A stretch of 64,000 nt of DNA from Photobacterium sp. CCB-ST2H9 (GTDB lineage Bacteria > Pseudomonadota > Gammaproteobacteria > Enterobacterales > Vibrionaceae), in the NCBI RefSeq assembly GCF_023151555.2, contig NZ_CP100426.1, forward strand, positions 248,001 to 312,000. Reading direction: 5' to 3'. Shown piece after piece: positions 25,478 to 34,067 of this stretch. Made by a program: the position numbers and the translations under genes. Every line of letters starts with the position of its first letter. The stretch's first letter is position 1. Below the pieces are notes generated by a model. The model was not told where the DNA came from and did not search any database. It saw only the letters and a list, made by a program, of their open reading frames with translations.

Positions 25478-25867
25478 CCCCGTCGGAAGGAACTGACGGA
25501 ACGGAACAGGAACTGGCCACGGAATTGGCAGCTTCAGGATGAGGCAGGTGCATTAGGATGATGTATCTACAAGGACTGTGAAGGGATATCGGATGGATTC
25601 GATACAGTAAGTAGGATGCTTACTGGTCAGGATGACAAAAGGACCGCTTCAGGATGAAGCCAGGGACACCTCCAGGATGGAGAAGAGAGTTGTAGCAGGA
25701 TGTTGCAACGGGTCAAGGTAAGACCAAATGGAACACCTCCAGGATGGAGTTTTAGGGAACGCTGAAGGAAACAGCAGTATCATGGAATGATGCAGGGAGC
25801 ACTATCGTAGCGGGATTGCTGCAAGTAAGACCTAAGGGCGCAACGAAAGTTGCGCCCGCTCTTTTTT
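25478..25867 (+). ncRNA. csrB: CsrB-like CsrA-sequestering small RNA
   Basis: About 390 bases contain roughly 28 GGA triplets, including six CAGGATG and two more AGGATG heptamer-like motifs, many in hairpin loops such as CTCC-AGGA-TGGAG, GCTTC-AGGA-TGAAGC and TTGTAGC-AGGA-TGTTGCAA. The RNA ends in a strong terminator (GGGCGCAAC-GAAA-GTTGCGCCC then T6). There is no open reading frame of note. This is the architecture of CsrB/CsrC RNAs, which titrate the translational regulator CsrA. The 5' end is estimated from a weak TTGCGA (25447) / TAATCT (25469) pair. A GacA-type box lies upstream, so control by the VarS/VarA (BarA/UvrY) two-component system is expected. Confidence 0.9.
25836..25867 (+). 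terminator. Terminator of the CsrB-like RNA
   Basis: A 9-bp perfect stem GGGCGCAAC / GTTGCGCCC with a GAAA tetraloop is followed by GCTC and six Ts. It may also act on the convergent MFS gene. Confidence 0.92.
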
Positions 25868-25882
25868 CTGTCCTTTCAAAAA

Positions 25883-27043
25883 TCAGCCGGCAACAACTTG
25901 CGGCTTTTGCTTCAGACTCGCCATCAGCATGTACATAGCTGTGCTGGCCAGCGCGATAAAGAAGAAATTCATCAAACCGTGCGCCTGCACAAGAAAACGT
26001 CCTGCAGTCAGCGGCCCGATGACAGAGCCAACACTGTAGCTGAACAGCATGATCTGAGTTGCAGAAACGATCTGAGACGAATCCAGTTCATCGCAGGCAA
26101 GTGAAATCGCAATCGGGTACAGTGCGAAAGATGACATGCCCAGCATTGCCAGTCCAATCACCATCACAGAGTAACCCTCAACCAAGCTCATGAAGCCTGT
26201 GGCAAAAATGCCCAGCAGACAGGCTGCTGCCATCAGCAGTGATTTGCTCATCCGGCAGGAGAGCGCACTGACCACTGGCTGGATTGCCATGCCGCCGAGT
26301 ACAGTTGAGGCCATGAGACCACTGATTTGCTCCGCGTTCAGGCCTTGTAACTGTAAAGAAAAAGGCAGCATACCGTAGATAGAACTCATCACAACCCCGG
26401 AGACCAGACAGCCCAGAACCGCAGGTTTGCTTAAAGCCAGGATCTGTTTTGTGGTCAGGCTGATATGTTGCTCACAGGCTGGCTGAGATTGTTTCGAAAC
26501 CAGTGCCGGCACAATCGCGATGAATAGCAGTGCCAGAATGCTGAAAAATGGCACTAAGCCTTCGACACCAATAAAACCAATGCCGAATTGCCCTAGTGTT
26601 CCGCCCCCATAAAGTGCGGTCATATAAAAGCCCAGGCGTTTGGCACGTTCTTTCTTACTGTCGCCAATCAGCAACCAGGATTCCACAACCACAAAAATAC
26701 CAGCGACAGCGACACCGGCAATCAATCGGGTAACCAGCCAGACCCATTGTTCGGCCATGACCGGCATGATGATGATCGTCAGCGCGAGCATGAGCAGAAA
26801 TCCGATGAAAGACAGCCGGTGTCCAATACGGGCCACAACATTTTCAACTAGCAATGCGCCAATCAGCAGACCCAGATAAAAGATACTGGCCAGCCAGCTT
26901 GCAAGTGATGCAGGCAGTTCATAATAATTTAACGTCAGCGGAATCAGGCTCATCAGATAACCCGATGCAATCGCAAAAGCGGTCAGTCCGGCAACGGGTA
27001 CAAAAATACCGCCAGACTGACGCGCAGCAGTGATTTCACTCAC
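25883..27043 (-). CDS. MFS transporter, YcaD-like
   Basis: A 386-residue protein with about twelve membrane segments. The motif-A region reads 'VENVVARIGHRLSF', and 'RLIAGVAVAGIFVVVESWLL' followed by 'GFYMTALYGGGTLGQ' is characteristic of the YcaD-like branch of the major facilitator superfamily. The substrate is unknown. It converges with the CsrB-like RNA and is followed upstream by a long AT-rich region that should contain its promoter. Confidence 0.88.
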   Translation of the reverse strand: MSEITAARQSGGIFVPVAGLTAFAIASGYLMSLIPLTLNYYELPASLASWLASIFYLGLLIGALLVENVVARIGHRLSFIGFLLMLALTIIIMPVMAEQWVWLVTRLIAGVAVAGIFVVVESWLLIGDSKKERAKRLGFYMTALYGGGTLGQFGIGFIGVEGLVPFFSILALLFIAIVPALVSKQSQPACEQHISLTTKQILALSKPAVLGCLVSGVVMSSIYGMLPFSLQLQGLNAEQISGLMASTVLGGMAIQPVVSALSCRMSKSLLMAAACLLGIFATGFMSLVEGYSVMVIGLAMLGMSSFALYPIAISLACDELDSSQIVSATQIMLFSYSVGSVIGPLTAGRFLVQAHGLMNFFFIALASTAMYMLMASLKQKPQVVAG

Positions 27044-27505
27044 TACACTTCTCTCCAGATTTCAGGGGGCAGACCCGAAAAAAGCTGTCTCGGTGACAGC
27101 GATAGGTCCGCTCAGGGTTTTGCAGGATGTGTTACAGGTCATCCGGCTTTGTTGTGGCCCGGTTCCCTGCAAATTTTCGGTGAATATGGACTGAAAAATG
27201 AGTGAGGTAAAATGAGAAAAAGTAATATCCAAACATGGATTTTCTCACACTAAATATAAGGAAATGGCTGTCTTTAGAGGTATGTGTATTACATCAGGTT
27301 ATTACCATGTTAAATAAATGATTTATTCAATTCTTTCAAGTGTTTAATGAATTTATTTATTACGTGAAGCTTATTGTTTAGTGATGGAATGATTTGTGAT
27401 CATTCTATTGTTTTTGTTTAAAAAACGTACAAATTGAGTGGGCTGGCTGAAAATAAAATTCGTGAAAAATTCTGATGTCGGGCAGTGGTTGATTACACCT
27501 TTTGG
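27044..27505. other. AT-rich intergenic region
   Basis: No gene is supported. It should contain the promoter of the reverse-strand MFS gene near 27050-27300. The stretch becomes very AT-rich from about 27280 to 27480, just before the elements of the predicted sigma-54 small RNA. Confidence 0.5.
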
Positions 27506-27549
27506 TGCAGCACTTCACTGAAGCTGTGCATAGCTGATTGAGAATCAAT
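27506..27549. promoter_or_regulatory. Dyad elements upstream of a sigma-54 promoter
   Basis: Two inverted repeats lie side by side. TGCAGCACTTCA / TGAAGCTGTGCA are centred at 27518 (9 of 12 positions symmetric), and ATTGA-GAA-TCAAT occupies 27537-27549. Their place 60-110 bases before a sigma-54 promoter is where enhancer-binding activators attach. Confidence 0.45.
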
Positions 27550-27604
27550 GAAATAGGGCAGATGCAGAATGGAAAAAACATTGAAAAACAATGATATGAA
27601 AAGT

Positions 27605-27620
27605 TGGCATGATGTGTGCT
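27605..27620 (+). promoter_or_regulatory. Sigma-54 (-24/-12) promoter
   Basis: TTGGCA...TGTGCTT contains GG (27606-27607), exactly ten bases, then GC (27618-27619), the invariant core of sigma-54 promoters, with a good TGGCA at -24. No protein-coding gene follows on this strand before the terminator at 27739. Confidence 0.65.
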
Positions 27621-27630
27621 TTTAGATAGT

Positions 27631-27777
27631 CAGGCTGCGATGGTGATATTCTTGTAATCTGACAGGTTTAGATTGGAAGTGATCTCCGCATCATCGCGGA
27701 CTACTGAGTGTAGGTACATTTTGTCAATGATTGACTGGGGTGCTGTTCCGCGTAGCGGGGGAACAGCACCTTTTTTT
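27631..27777 (+). ncRNA. Predicted sigma-54-dependent small RNA
   Basis: About 147 bases between a sigma-54 promoter and a strong intrinsic terminator, in a region with no forward gene. Internal hairpins include TCCGC-ATCATC-GCGGA (near 27691-27706) and GTCAATGATTGAC. No reasonable open frame is present. The conserved core of Qrr quorum-sensing RNAs is not visible, and it does not resemble CsrB, Spot 42 or GcvB as I know them. The 5' end is inferred from the promoter spacing. It would be activated by an unknown enhancer-binding regulator, probably through the dyads upstream. Confidence 0.6.
27739..27777 (+). terminator. Strong orphan intrinsic terminator
   Basis: GGTGCTGTTCC pairs perfectly over 11 bp with GGAACAGCACC, followed by seven Ts on the forward strand. 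The reverse side has no T run, so it does not serve the neighbouring reverse-strand GTPase gene, and no coding gene precedes it. Confidence 0.93.
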
Positions 27778-27779
27778 AT

Positions 27780-28727
27780 TTATCTTTTGTTTCTCAGGTA
27801 ACGCTTACGTCGTTCTTCTTTGTTCTTGGCTTTTTCAGCGGCTTTCCGTTCATTCTCAATGGCCACATCAATCAGTTCCTGAGTGATCATTTCCGGACGT
27901 TCCATGGTAATTTTGCCAAGGGTGCCGTTACGTAGCTCATTGATCAGAATTTCTGAGGCTTTATGTAAATCAACTTTACCGCCGGAGCGCAGACAACCGC
28001 GCTTACGTCCAATGGCTTCCATCAGCTCAATGTCAGTTTCCGGCAGTTCATCGTCCAGTTCATAACGCTGCTGAATCAACTCAGGGTAGGCGTCTTTCAG
28101 ATACTCAATGGTATAGAAGGCCACATCAATGTAATCCATGGCGGTATCTTTCACTGCACCGGTCGCAGCCAGACGGAAACCGCTGTGCGGGTTTTCGACT
28201 TTTGGCCACAGAATTCCCGGCGTGTCAGACAGGACAATGCCGTTTTGCAGGTTAATGCGTTGCTGCTGGCGGGTTACCGCAGGCTGGTTGCCGGTGACAG
28301 CAACGGATCTGCCAGCCAGAGTGTTGATGATGGTCGACTTACCGACATTCGGAATGCCCATAATCATGGTCCGAATGTTCTTGCCCATTTCTTCACGGCC
28401 CGGCGCAAGTTTCCGGCACAGTTCCAGAATTTTATGGACCTCATTCTGGTTCTCCGTCGTGATCGCCATTGCTTTCACGTTGTGTTCTTTTTCCAGATGT
28501 GCGATCCAGTGTTCTGTCATCTCAGGATCGGCCAGATCACGTTTGTTCAGCACTTTGATCACCGGCTTATCACCACGAATCGAGGCAATGAGCGGGTTTT
28601 CACTACTGAAAGGAATACGTGCATCAAGCACTTCAATAATGACATCGACTTTAGGAATGGCTTCTTCAATTTCTTTACGGGCTTTATGCATGTGCCCCGG
28701 AAACCACTGGATACTTGTGCTAGACAT
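27780..28727 (-). CDS. ylqF: Ribosome biogenesis GTPase, YlqF/RbgA family
   Basis: A 315-residue circularly permuted GTPase. G4 (NKRDLAD) comes before G1 (GIPNVGKST) and G3 (DTPGILWP), which defines the YlqF/YawG group, and the N-terminal 'IQWFPGHMHKARKEI' is the YlqF/RbgA signature. In Bacillus RbgA assists late 50S subunit assembly. ATG 28727 (MSSTSIQWFPGH) is chosen by family alignment because upstream codons look like leader sequence; the ribosome site is weak. It is a single gene. Confidence 0.92.
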   Translation of the reverse strand: MSSTSIQWFPGHMHKARKEIEEAIPKVDVIIEVLDARIPFSSENPLIASIRGDKPVIKVLNKRDLADPEMTEHWIAHLEKEHNVKAMAITTENQNEVHKILELCRKLAPGREEMGKNIRTMIMGIPNVGKSTIINTLAGRSVAVTGNQPAVTRQQQRINLQNGIVLSDTPGILWPKVENPHSGFRLAATGAVKDTAMDYIDVAFYTIEYLKDAYPELIQQRYELDDELPETDIELMEAIGRKRGCLRSGGKVDLHKASEILINELRNGTLGKITMERPEMITQELIDVAIENERKAAEKAKNKEERRKRYLRNKR

Positions 28728-29034
28728 TTGAAAAATAAACCTTTTTGGTGTTGCCTTGTGGAAAGCAAAAACTGAAGTATAAAAAAGCAAGGGAAAACCC
28801 TCTTACTGTTTTAAACCAGCTAGCTTGCAACCCGTATGATTACAGCCCACAAGTCGCGTTGTTTTTTGTGATCTTAACACTAATCCGGTAAGGCATGGTA
28901 GGCGGGCGGGGATAGAGTAAGCTCATACCGAAATCAGCATTGGCTGGAAACGCAAAGATCGACCCAAAAATTTTCCTTGAGCGGCGTCTCACTCAGACAT
29001 ACACTGCTTTGTAGTTTTAGAAGTAGGCAACCTG

Positions 29035-29499
29035 ATGTCCTGGCATGTGATTCGTATTTTCTGGCTATCGTTTTTAGCGCTGGTATTTCCTGCGCAGGCG
29101 ATGGCGTGCCTGGACGACAAAGGCGCTGCGATAACAGTGAAATCAACTGTGATTTCGCAGTCGCAGCTGAATGATGCTGTTCTCTGTGAACATGAGACTC
29201 AGCATCAAAAGCCACAGAATCCGTCACCGGTTTCGGAAACTCATCACTCCGGTTACGCGGTTGCGATTCTTCATTCCTATCGCTGGAATATTCCAGACCG
29301 AAACAATCTCCATGACGGTGAGCCGGATCTTCTGGACACGCCGCCGTTCTATCCCGTGTCTGATCCTCGTTTGCCGTTGTGTTTAGTTCGGCAGCCAAGT
29401 TACGCCTCGTATCAGGATTTCCACACTTCCTATCGTCTTTCCGGCTGGAAAGAAACCAACGCTATGTATGTGGCGTTGAATAGCCAGTACTTCAGCTGA
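29035..29499 (+). CDS. Unrecognised secreted protein upstream of secD
   Basis: A 154-residue protein with a signal peptide (VIRIFWLSFLALVFPAQAMA) and a polar mature part with three Cys residues (ACLDDKG, VLCEHE, LCLVRQ). The region 'YAVAILHSYRWNIPDRNNLHDGEPDLLDTPPFYPVSDP' is not a domain I can name. It is followed 75 bases later by the secD paralogue on the same strand, so it may share the transcript and could be a substrate or accessory of that translocon. A weak AGG site lies before ATG 29035. Confidence 0.65.
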   Translation: MSWHVIRIFWLSFLALVFPAQAMACLDDKGAAITVKSTVISQSQLNDAVLCEHETQHQKPQNPSPVSETHHSGYAVAILHSYRWNIPDRNNLHDGEPDLLDTPPFYPVSDPRLPLCLVRQPSYASYQDFHTSYRLSGWKETNAMYVALNSQYFS

Positions 29500-29573
29500 T
29501 ATTCCCTTTCAAATAGGTGACGTTGTCACAACTCTTTTTTTTTAACTCGGCATATGACGCTGAGGGGATATTG

Positions 29574-31409
29574 ATGAAGAAAAATAATTCTAGAGCATCG
29601 TCCAGGGTGCTGAACCACTATGCTGCGTGGAAGTACGTGGTACTGGTGGTCACTGTTGTCATTCTGGCACTCAGTGCTATTCCGACCTGGTATGGTGAAC
29701 AACCATCAATCCAGATTCAGTCTGCCAATCCGGGCGGTGCGTTCGGCAATGTTGTCAGTGTGAACAGATATCTGACAGCACAAGGCGTTGAACCACAGGA
29801 AATTACACAGCAGAACAATCAGATGGTACTGGTTTTCGGCAACGAAGCTGAGCAGTCTCATGCGCGTGAAGCACTGGATAAACGGGTTCAAGACGGTGAT
29901 AACATCACATACTCGTACGTTTCTGTTGCACCAAAATGGTACGGAAAACTGGGTTTCAGTCCGATTAAGTTAGGTCTGGATCTGCGTGGAGGTGTGCAGT
30001 TCCTGCTTCATGTGGACGTCGACAAAGCGTTTCAGGAGCAGCGCGACACCATAGTGGATGACGTGAAGGACATGTTGCGCAGTGAACATCTGCGATCGGT
30101 CCGCATCAGCCGGCAAGGCAGTGACGGATTCAGTGTGACTACGAAATCAGAGACTGAACTCAGTCAGGCCAGTCAGTTTGTGAAACAGAATTATCCGGGC
30201 TGGGATGTAAAACGGGGTTCAGGCAGCCTGACTGTAACGCCGACTAAACAGAATAAACTCGATTTTCAGTCAGCGACGCTGCAACAGAACCTGAAGATCA
30301 TGCGGGATCGTATCGAAGAGCTGGGCATTACCGAAGCGCTGGTTCAGCGTCAGGGTGAAAATAGCATTCGTATTGAGCTGCCGGGTGTACAGGACCCGTC
30401 ACAGGCGAAAAAGGTCATTGGTGCGACTGCAAGTCTGGCGTTTTATGAAGTCAAAACCGGCTCAGAAGCCGTTTCCAGTGATGATTTGGTCCTGAAAGAC
30501 AACAGTGGCAGAACCGTGGTGCTGAACAAACGTCCGGTGCTGAGCGGTGATCACATCGTTAATGCCCGTGCTGGCGCCGATCAAATGGGTTTCTCTGAAG
30601 TGAATATTTCGCTCGATCATGCCGGGGGCAAGATGATGAGCGATTTTTCAGGCAAACACATCGGCAAGCGGATGGCGACTGTCTACCGGGAATACAAAAC
30701 CAATGCGCGGGGAGAAACGGAGCGCAGCGAACGCGTCATCAGTGTGGCCACGATCCAGTCGCAACTGGGGAATCAGTTCCGTATTACTGGTGCCGGCTCA
30801 ACAGAAGAAGCACAGCAGCTTGCGCTGTTGCTGCGTGCCGGTTCTCTGACAGCGCCGGTGACGATTGTTGAAGAGCGAACGATTGGCGCATCACTGGGGG
30901 CGGAAAATATTGAGAACGGTTTTTCTGCACTGGCATTAGGAATGGCAATGACGCTGACCTTCATGGTGTTGTGGTACAGACGCCTCGGATGGGTCGCAAA
31001 CGTGGCGCTGATGGCAAACATGGTGTGCCTGCTGGGTTTGATTGCGTTGCTGCCAGGGACTGTGCTGACGCTGCCGGGTATTGCGGGTCTGGTGCTGACG
31101 GTGGGGATGGCCGTCGATACCAATGTACTGATCTTTGAACGGATCAAAGACAAACTGGCGGAGGGCCGCAGTTTTGCTCAGGCGATCGATCTCGGTTTCA
31201 GCAGTGCCTTCAGTACCATTCTGGATGCTAACATCACCACAATGATTACAGCATTGATTTTGTACTCGATTGGTAACGGGCCCATTCAGGGCTTCGCGCT
31301 GACTTTGGGGCTGGGTCTGCTGACCAGCATGTTTACCGGCGTATTTGCTTCACGCGCATTGATCAATCTGATTTGGGGACGCGACAGTCGTCGTGAAGTG
31401 AGGGTATAA
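29574..31409 (+). CDS. secD: SecD paralogue (protein export)
   Basis: A 611-residue subunit of the SecDF complex, which uses the proton or sodium gradient to pull proteins from SecYEG into the periplasm. It has an N-terminal membrane helix, the periplasmic P1 head region with 'LGLDLRGGVQFLLHVD' and 'QQNLKIMRDRIEELGITEALVQRQGENSIRIELPGVQD', and the C-terminal helices with 'TVGMAVDTNVLIFERIKD', which contains the ion-path Asp. ATG 29574 follows GAGGGG. It is not beside yajC-tgt, so it is probably the second SecDF set found in many vibrios. Confidence 0.93.
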   Translation: MKKNNSRASSRVLNHYAAWKYVVLVVTVVILALSAIPTWYGEQPSIQIQSANPGGAFGNVVSVNRYLTAQGVEPQEITQQNNQMVLVFGNEAEQSHAREALDKRVQDGDNITYSYVSVAPKWYGKLGFSPIKLGLDLRGGVQFLLHVDVDKAFQEQRDTIVDDVKDMLRSEHLRSVRISRQGSDGFSVTTKSETELSQASQFVKQNYPGWDVKRGSGSLTVTPTKQNKLDFQSATLQQNLKIMRDRIEELGITEALVQRQGENSIRIELPGVQDPSQAKKVIGATASLAFYEVKTGSEAVSSDDLVLKDNSGRTVVLNKRPVLSGDHIVNARAGADQMGFSEVNISLDHAGGKMMSDFSGKHIGKRMATVYREYKTNARGETERSERVISVATIQSQLGNQFRITGAGSTEEAQQLALLLRAGSLTAPVTIVEERTIGASLGAENIENGFSALALGMAMTLTFMVLWYRRLGWVANVALMANMVCLLGLIALLPGTVLTLPGIAGLVLTVGMAVDTNVLIFERIKDKLAEGRSFAQAIDLGFSSAFSTILDANITTMITALILYSIGNGPIQGFALTLGLGLLTSMFTGVFASRALINLIWGRDSRREVRV

Positions 31410-31412
31410 ATC

Positions 31413-32339
31413 ATGGTTCAATCTCTGAAATCCCGTATCCGGAAAATTCGTTATATCACCAGCGTCTTGTCAATTGCGCTGATGGTGATTTCTCTGGCAG
31501 CACTTGCTGTCAGAGGCTTGAACATGGGGCTGGACTTTACCGGTGGTATGGTGACAGAAGCGGTGGTCAGCCGCTCGGTGACAAACCATCAGCTGCTGGA
31601 TGTCCTGAAACCAGCGCTGGGTGAGTCCACCTCCGTGACTAAATCCGGTGAAGAAGGGCGTTGGGTCATTCGTTATCCTTTGGCCAATCAGGAGTCTGGA
31701 CAAGGTTCAGAACAGGAACAGACGCCGCCAGCAATTGATCACCTGCTCCAGCAGGTGTCCGGTCAGGTGGAAATCATCAGTAACAGTATGGTGGGTTCTC
31801 AGGTTGGTCAGGATCTGACTGAACAGGGTGGCTTAGCGTTGCTGGTGTGCATGCTGTGCATCCTGGGTTATCTCTGTTTTCGTTTCGAATGGCGCCTTGC
31901 CAGCGGCGCACTGCTGGCGCTGATCCACGATGTTGTGCTGGTGCTGGGCTTTTTTGCGCTGACTCAGATGGAGTTTAACCTGACGGTCTTTGCCGCAGTG
32001 CTGGCGATTCTCGGATACTCTCTGAATGATTCCATCATTATTGCAGACCGGATTCGTGAGCTCCTGGTGGCGAAACAGAAAACACCGACGGCAGATATCA
32101 ACGATCAGGCCGTGATTGCAACGTTTTCGCGCACGATGGTGACCTCAGGGACCACGCTGATCACCGTTGCGGCATTGTGGTTCATGGGCGGTGCTCCATT
32201 GGAAGGTTTTGCGACTGCCATGTTTATCGGCATTATTTCCGGCACCTGGTCGTCCGTTTCAATTGGGACGGTTTTGCCGGAGTGGTTAAAACTGGAACCC
32301 AAACATTACCTGCCGGTTGAGGTCGATTTGGCGCCTTAA
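31413..32339 (+). CDS. secF: SecF paralogue (protein export)
   Basis: A 308-residue partner of SecD, with six membrane helices. Motifs are 'GLNMGLDFTGGMVTEA' after the first helix and 'VLAILGYSLNDSIIIADRIRE', the conserved ion-path segment. It begins 3 bases after secD and is followed by a strong terminator, so secD-secF form the end of a transcript. Confidence 0.93.
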   Translation: MVQSLKSRIRKIRYITSVLSIALMVISLAALAVRGLNMGLDFTGGMVTEAVVSRSVTNHQLLDVLKPALGESTSVTKSGEEGRWVIRYPLANQESGQGSEQEQTPPAIDHLLQQVSGQVEIISNSMVGSQVGQDLTEQGGLALLVCMLCILGYLCFRFEWRLASGALLALIHDVVLVLGFFALTQMEFNLTVFAAVLAILGYSLNDSIIIADRIRELLVAKQKTPTADINDQAVIATFSRTMVTSGTTLITVAALWFMGGAPLEGFATAMFIGIISGTWSSVSIGTVLPEWLKLEPKHYLPVEVDLAP

Positions 32340-32354
32340 CGACTCATCTTTGAG

Positions 32355-32380
32355 AAAAGCCAGCGAAAGCTGGCTTTTTT
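32355..32380 (+). terminator. Intrinsic terminator after secF
   Basis: AAAAGCCAGC-GAAA-GCTGGCTTTT is a perfect 10-bp stem with a tetraloop and six Ts. Confidence 0.92.
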
Positions 32381-32525
32381 GATTGGGTTGACACGGTTGA
32401 ATGGCTCCGGAGGCGTTTCCGGCAGCATTGCCTTTGGCGATGACTGAATATGTCGCGCCAGCTGGCACAGATATTCAGGCACGACTATCTTTGATTTGCG
32501 ACATTCACCAGAAACCGGAGGATCT

Positions 32526-32930
32526 ATGGAAAACCCGTTTAAACATCAGGGCGCATTCAGCTGGGCTGAACTCGTGGTCGATGATGCTCAGAAGGCCATT
32601 GAATACTACACAAAAGTGATTGGCTGGAAGATAGAATCCGTTCCGATGCCCGGAGCGGAGGAAGGACGGCTGTATCACATTATTAAGGCGGGTGATGATC
32701 CGGTTGGCGGAATCATGGAGCGTACGGCAGAGTGCCAGGATGCTCAGATCGGCTGGTGGAGTTATATCACGGTCGATGATGTGGATGCCTGTCTGGCAAA
32801 AGCGGAGGCAGCTGGTGGTAAAGCGATGTATCCGCCCATGGATGTGCCAAATGTTGGCCGAATGTGTGCCATCATGGATCCTTGCGGCGCTGTGGTGTCA
32901 GTGATTCAGTATGTGAATGATATGCAGTAA
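32526..32930 (+). CDS. VOC-family (glyoxalase/dioxygenase superfamily) protein
   Basis: A 134-residue protein with two vicinal-oxygen-chelate beta-alpha-beta-beta-beta modules: 'FSWAELVVDDAQKAIEYYTKVIGWKIES' and 'WWSYITVDDVDACLAKAEAAGGKAMYPPMDVPNVGRMCAIMDPCGAVVSVIQ'. The metal ligands of glyoxalase I are not clearly all present, so catalytic activity is uncertain; such proteins are often named PhnB- or glyoxalase-like. ATG 32526 is chosen for the GGAGG seven bases upstream. It stands alone. Confidence 0.85.
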   Translation: MENPFKHQGAFSWAELVVDDAQKAIEYYTKVIGWKIESVPMPGAEEGRLYHIIKAGDDPVGGIMERTAECQDAQIGWWSYITVDDVDACLAKAEAAGGKAMYPPMDVPNVGRMCAIMDPCGAVVSVIQYVNDMQ

Positions 32931-33071
32931 TTGAGCAGGAAAATGGAACCTGTAGCAGTGGAATAATGCTATTAACTGACGATTGTTCAACTGCCATTCA
33001 ACTTGAATGTGTAAGGCTGAACGTCTGAAACAGGTATCTTCCTGCTTTCTTACCTGATAATGAGGTGACAG

Positions 33072-33302
33072 ATGAAAAATATCATTGCTGGCGTATTTGC
33101 ACTGGTGATTGGCTTCTTTGCTCTGACTTTCGCGACAGTGATGGGCGTTTTTATGGCCTTGGTTGCTTTTATTGCTCAGCCATTCCTGAAGCGTAAATTG
33201 TCGAAACAGTATGCGACGTTTTATGCGGGCAAAACAAATGGCGCAACCAGCAAGGGACGTGTAATCGAAGGCGAATACGAGCCAGTCCAAAGCAATCGAT
33301 AA
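33072..33302 (+). CDS. Small membrane protein, 76 aa
   Basis: A protein with an N-terminal hydrophobic region of about 35 residues (IIAGVFALVIGFFALTFATVMGVFMALVAFIAQPF), enough for one or two membrane helices, followed by a basic and then acidic cytoplasmic tail (KRKLSKQYATFYAG...VIEGEYEPVQ). GAGGTGA precedes the ATG with good spacing. The family is not recognised. A terminator follows 25 bases after the stop. Confidence 0.7.
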   Translation: MKNIIAGVFALVIGFFALTFATVMGVFMALVAFIAQPFLKRKLSKQYATFYAGKTNGATSKGRVIEGEYEPVQSNR

Positions 33303-33327
33303 ATGATAGTGACTCTGTAAAACACAG

Positions 33328-33359
33328 AACGCCAGCCGATGAGCTGGCGTTTGTTTTTT
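33328..33359 (+). terminator. Intrinsic terminator
   Basis: AACGCCAGC pairs with GCTGGCGTT around CGATGA, followed by TGTTTTTTA. Confidence 0.85.
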
Positions 33360-33369
33360 AAGGGGAAAA

Positions 33370-33903
33370 TTATTCGGTATGCAGGCAGTGAAAAAAGGCG
33401 TCAAGATGACCGTCTTCTAAATAGAAGCGATAACGTCTGCTGGCACTCTGTAATTCAAAATGCCCGTGATCTTCGGCAATCAACCGGATGAGCACATCGA
33501 AGGCTTGCCTGGGATTGCTTCCGCCCAGCCGCACCAAGTGCGAAATACTGTAACTTCGATTGGTATCAGCCACACTGATACTGCCGTAATAATTTTTCCA
33601 GTTGGCGGTAAAGACTTCGACAGGTTGCCCGGTGCGGTAATAGCTGAAGTTTTCAAATCCCTTCGGGTAAGAGATGTCGGCTTTTAAGGCGACATAGCGC
33701 CGGTTAAATCCCTGATCGGCAATCAAGGCAATCTGGAAGTCATTCTCGATGCGATTGGACTGGTTTTTAGCCAGATGGTAAAGATCCAGCCGACAGACCT
33801 GCGTGCCTAACATTGTGCGGCTGGTTGGCAAAAGTCCTGCAGCAGCCATGTGAATGGAACCGGACGCGATGAAAATGAAGTACAGCCAGATACGACACAA
33901 CAT
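33370..33903 (-). CDS. Unrecognised secreted protein, 177 aa
   Basis: A protein with a short signal peptide (IWLYFIFIASGSIHMAAAG) and a beta-rich mature domain ('YVALKADISYPKGFENFSYYRTGQPVEVFTANWKNYYGSISVADTNRSYSISHLVRLGG'). Two Cys residues (VCRLDLY and the C-terminal HCLHTE) could pair. I do not recognise the family. It is convergent with the preceding small membrane protein gene. Confidence 0.65.
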   Translation of the reverse strand: MLCRIWLYFIFIASGSIHMAAAGLLPTSRTMLGTQVCRLDLYHLAKNQSNRIENDFQIALIADQGFNRRYVALKADISYPKGFENFSYYRTGQPVEVFTANWKNYYGSISVADTNRSYSISHLVRLGGSNPRQAFDVLIRLIAEDHGHFELQSASRRYRFYLEDGHLDAFFHCLHTE

Positions 33904-34067
33904 TTCTTGAAACGCCTGCTTACGACGAGGCGGTTAAAGCCTCAATTCAACACATTGATCATTCTTTTCTCCTGTTAGCATAGCGACAGTTTGCATTCGC
34001 TTCTGCCCGGGGCAATGCTAAGTGCCTGATTGGATCATCTTTTCTGTATTTTGTCTCATCTCTGAGC

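Noticed and set aside
27631..27777. Qrr quorum-sensing RNA
   Set aside because: The sigma-54 promoter is suggestive, but the conserved Qrr core and 5' hairpin are not visible.
28138..28775. Two long forward frames opposite the YlqF gene
   Set aside because: They are shadows of a well-supported reverse-strand GTPase gene.
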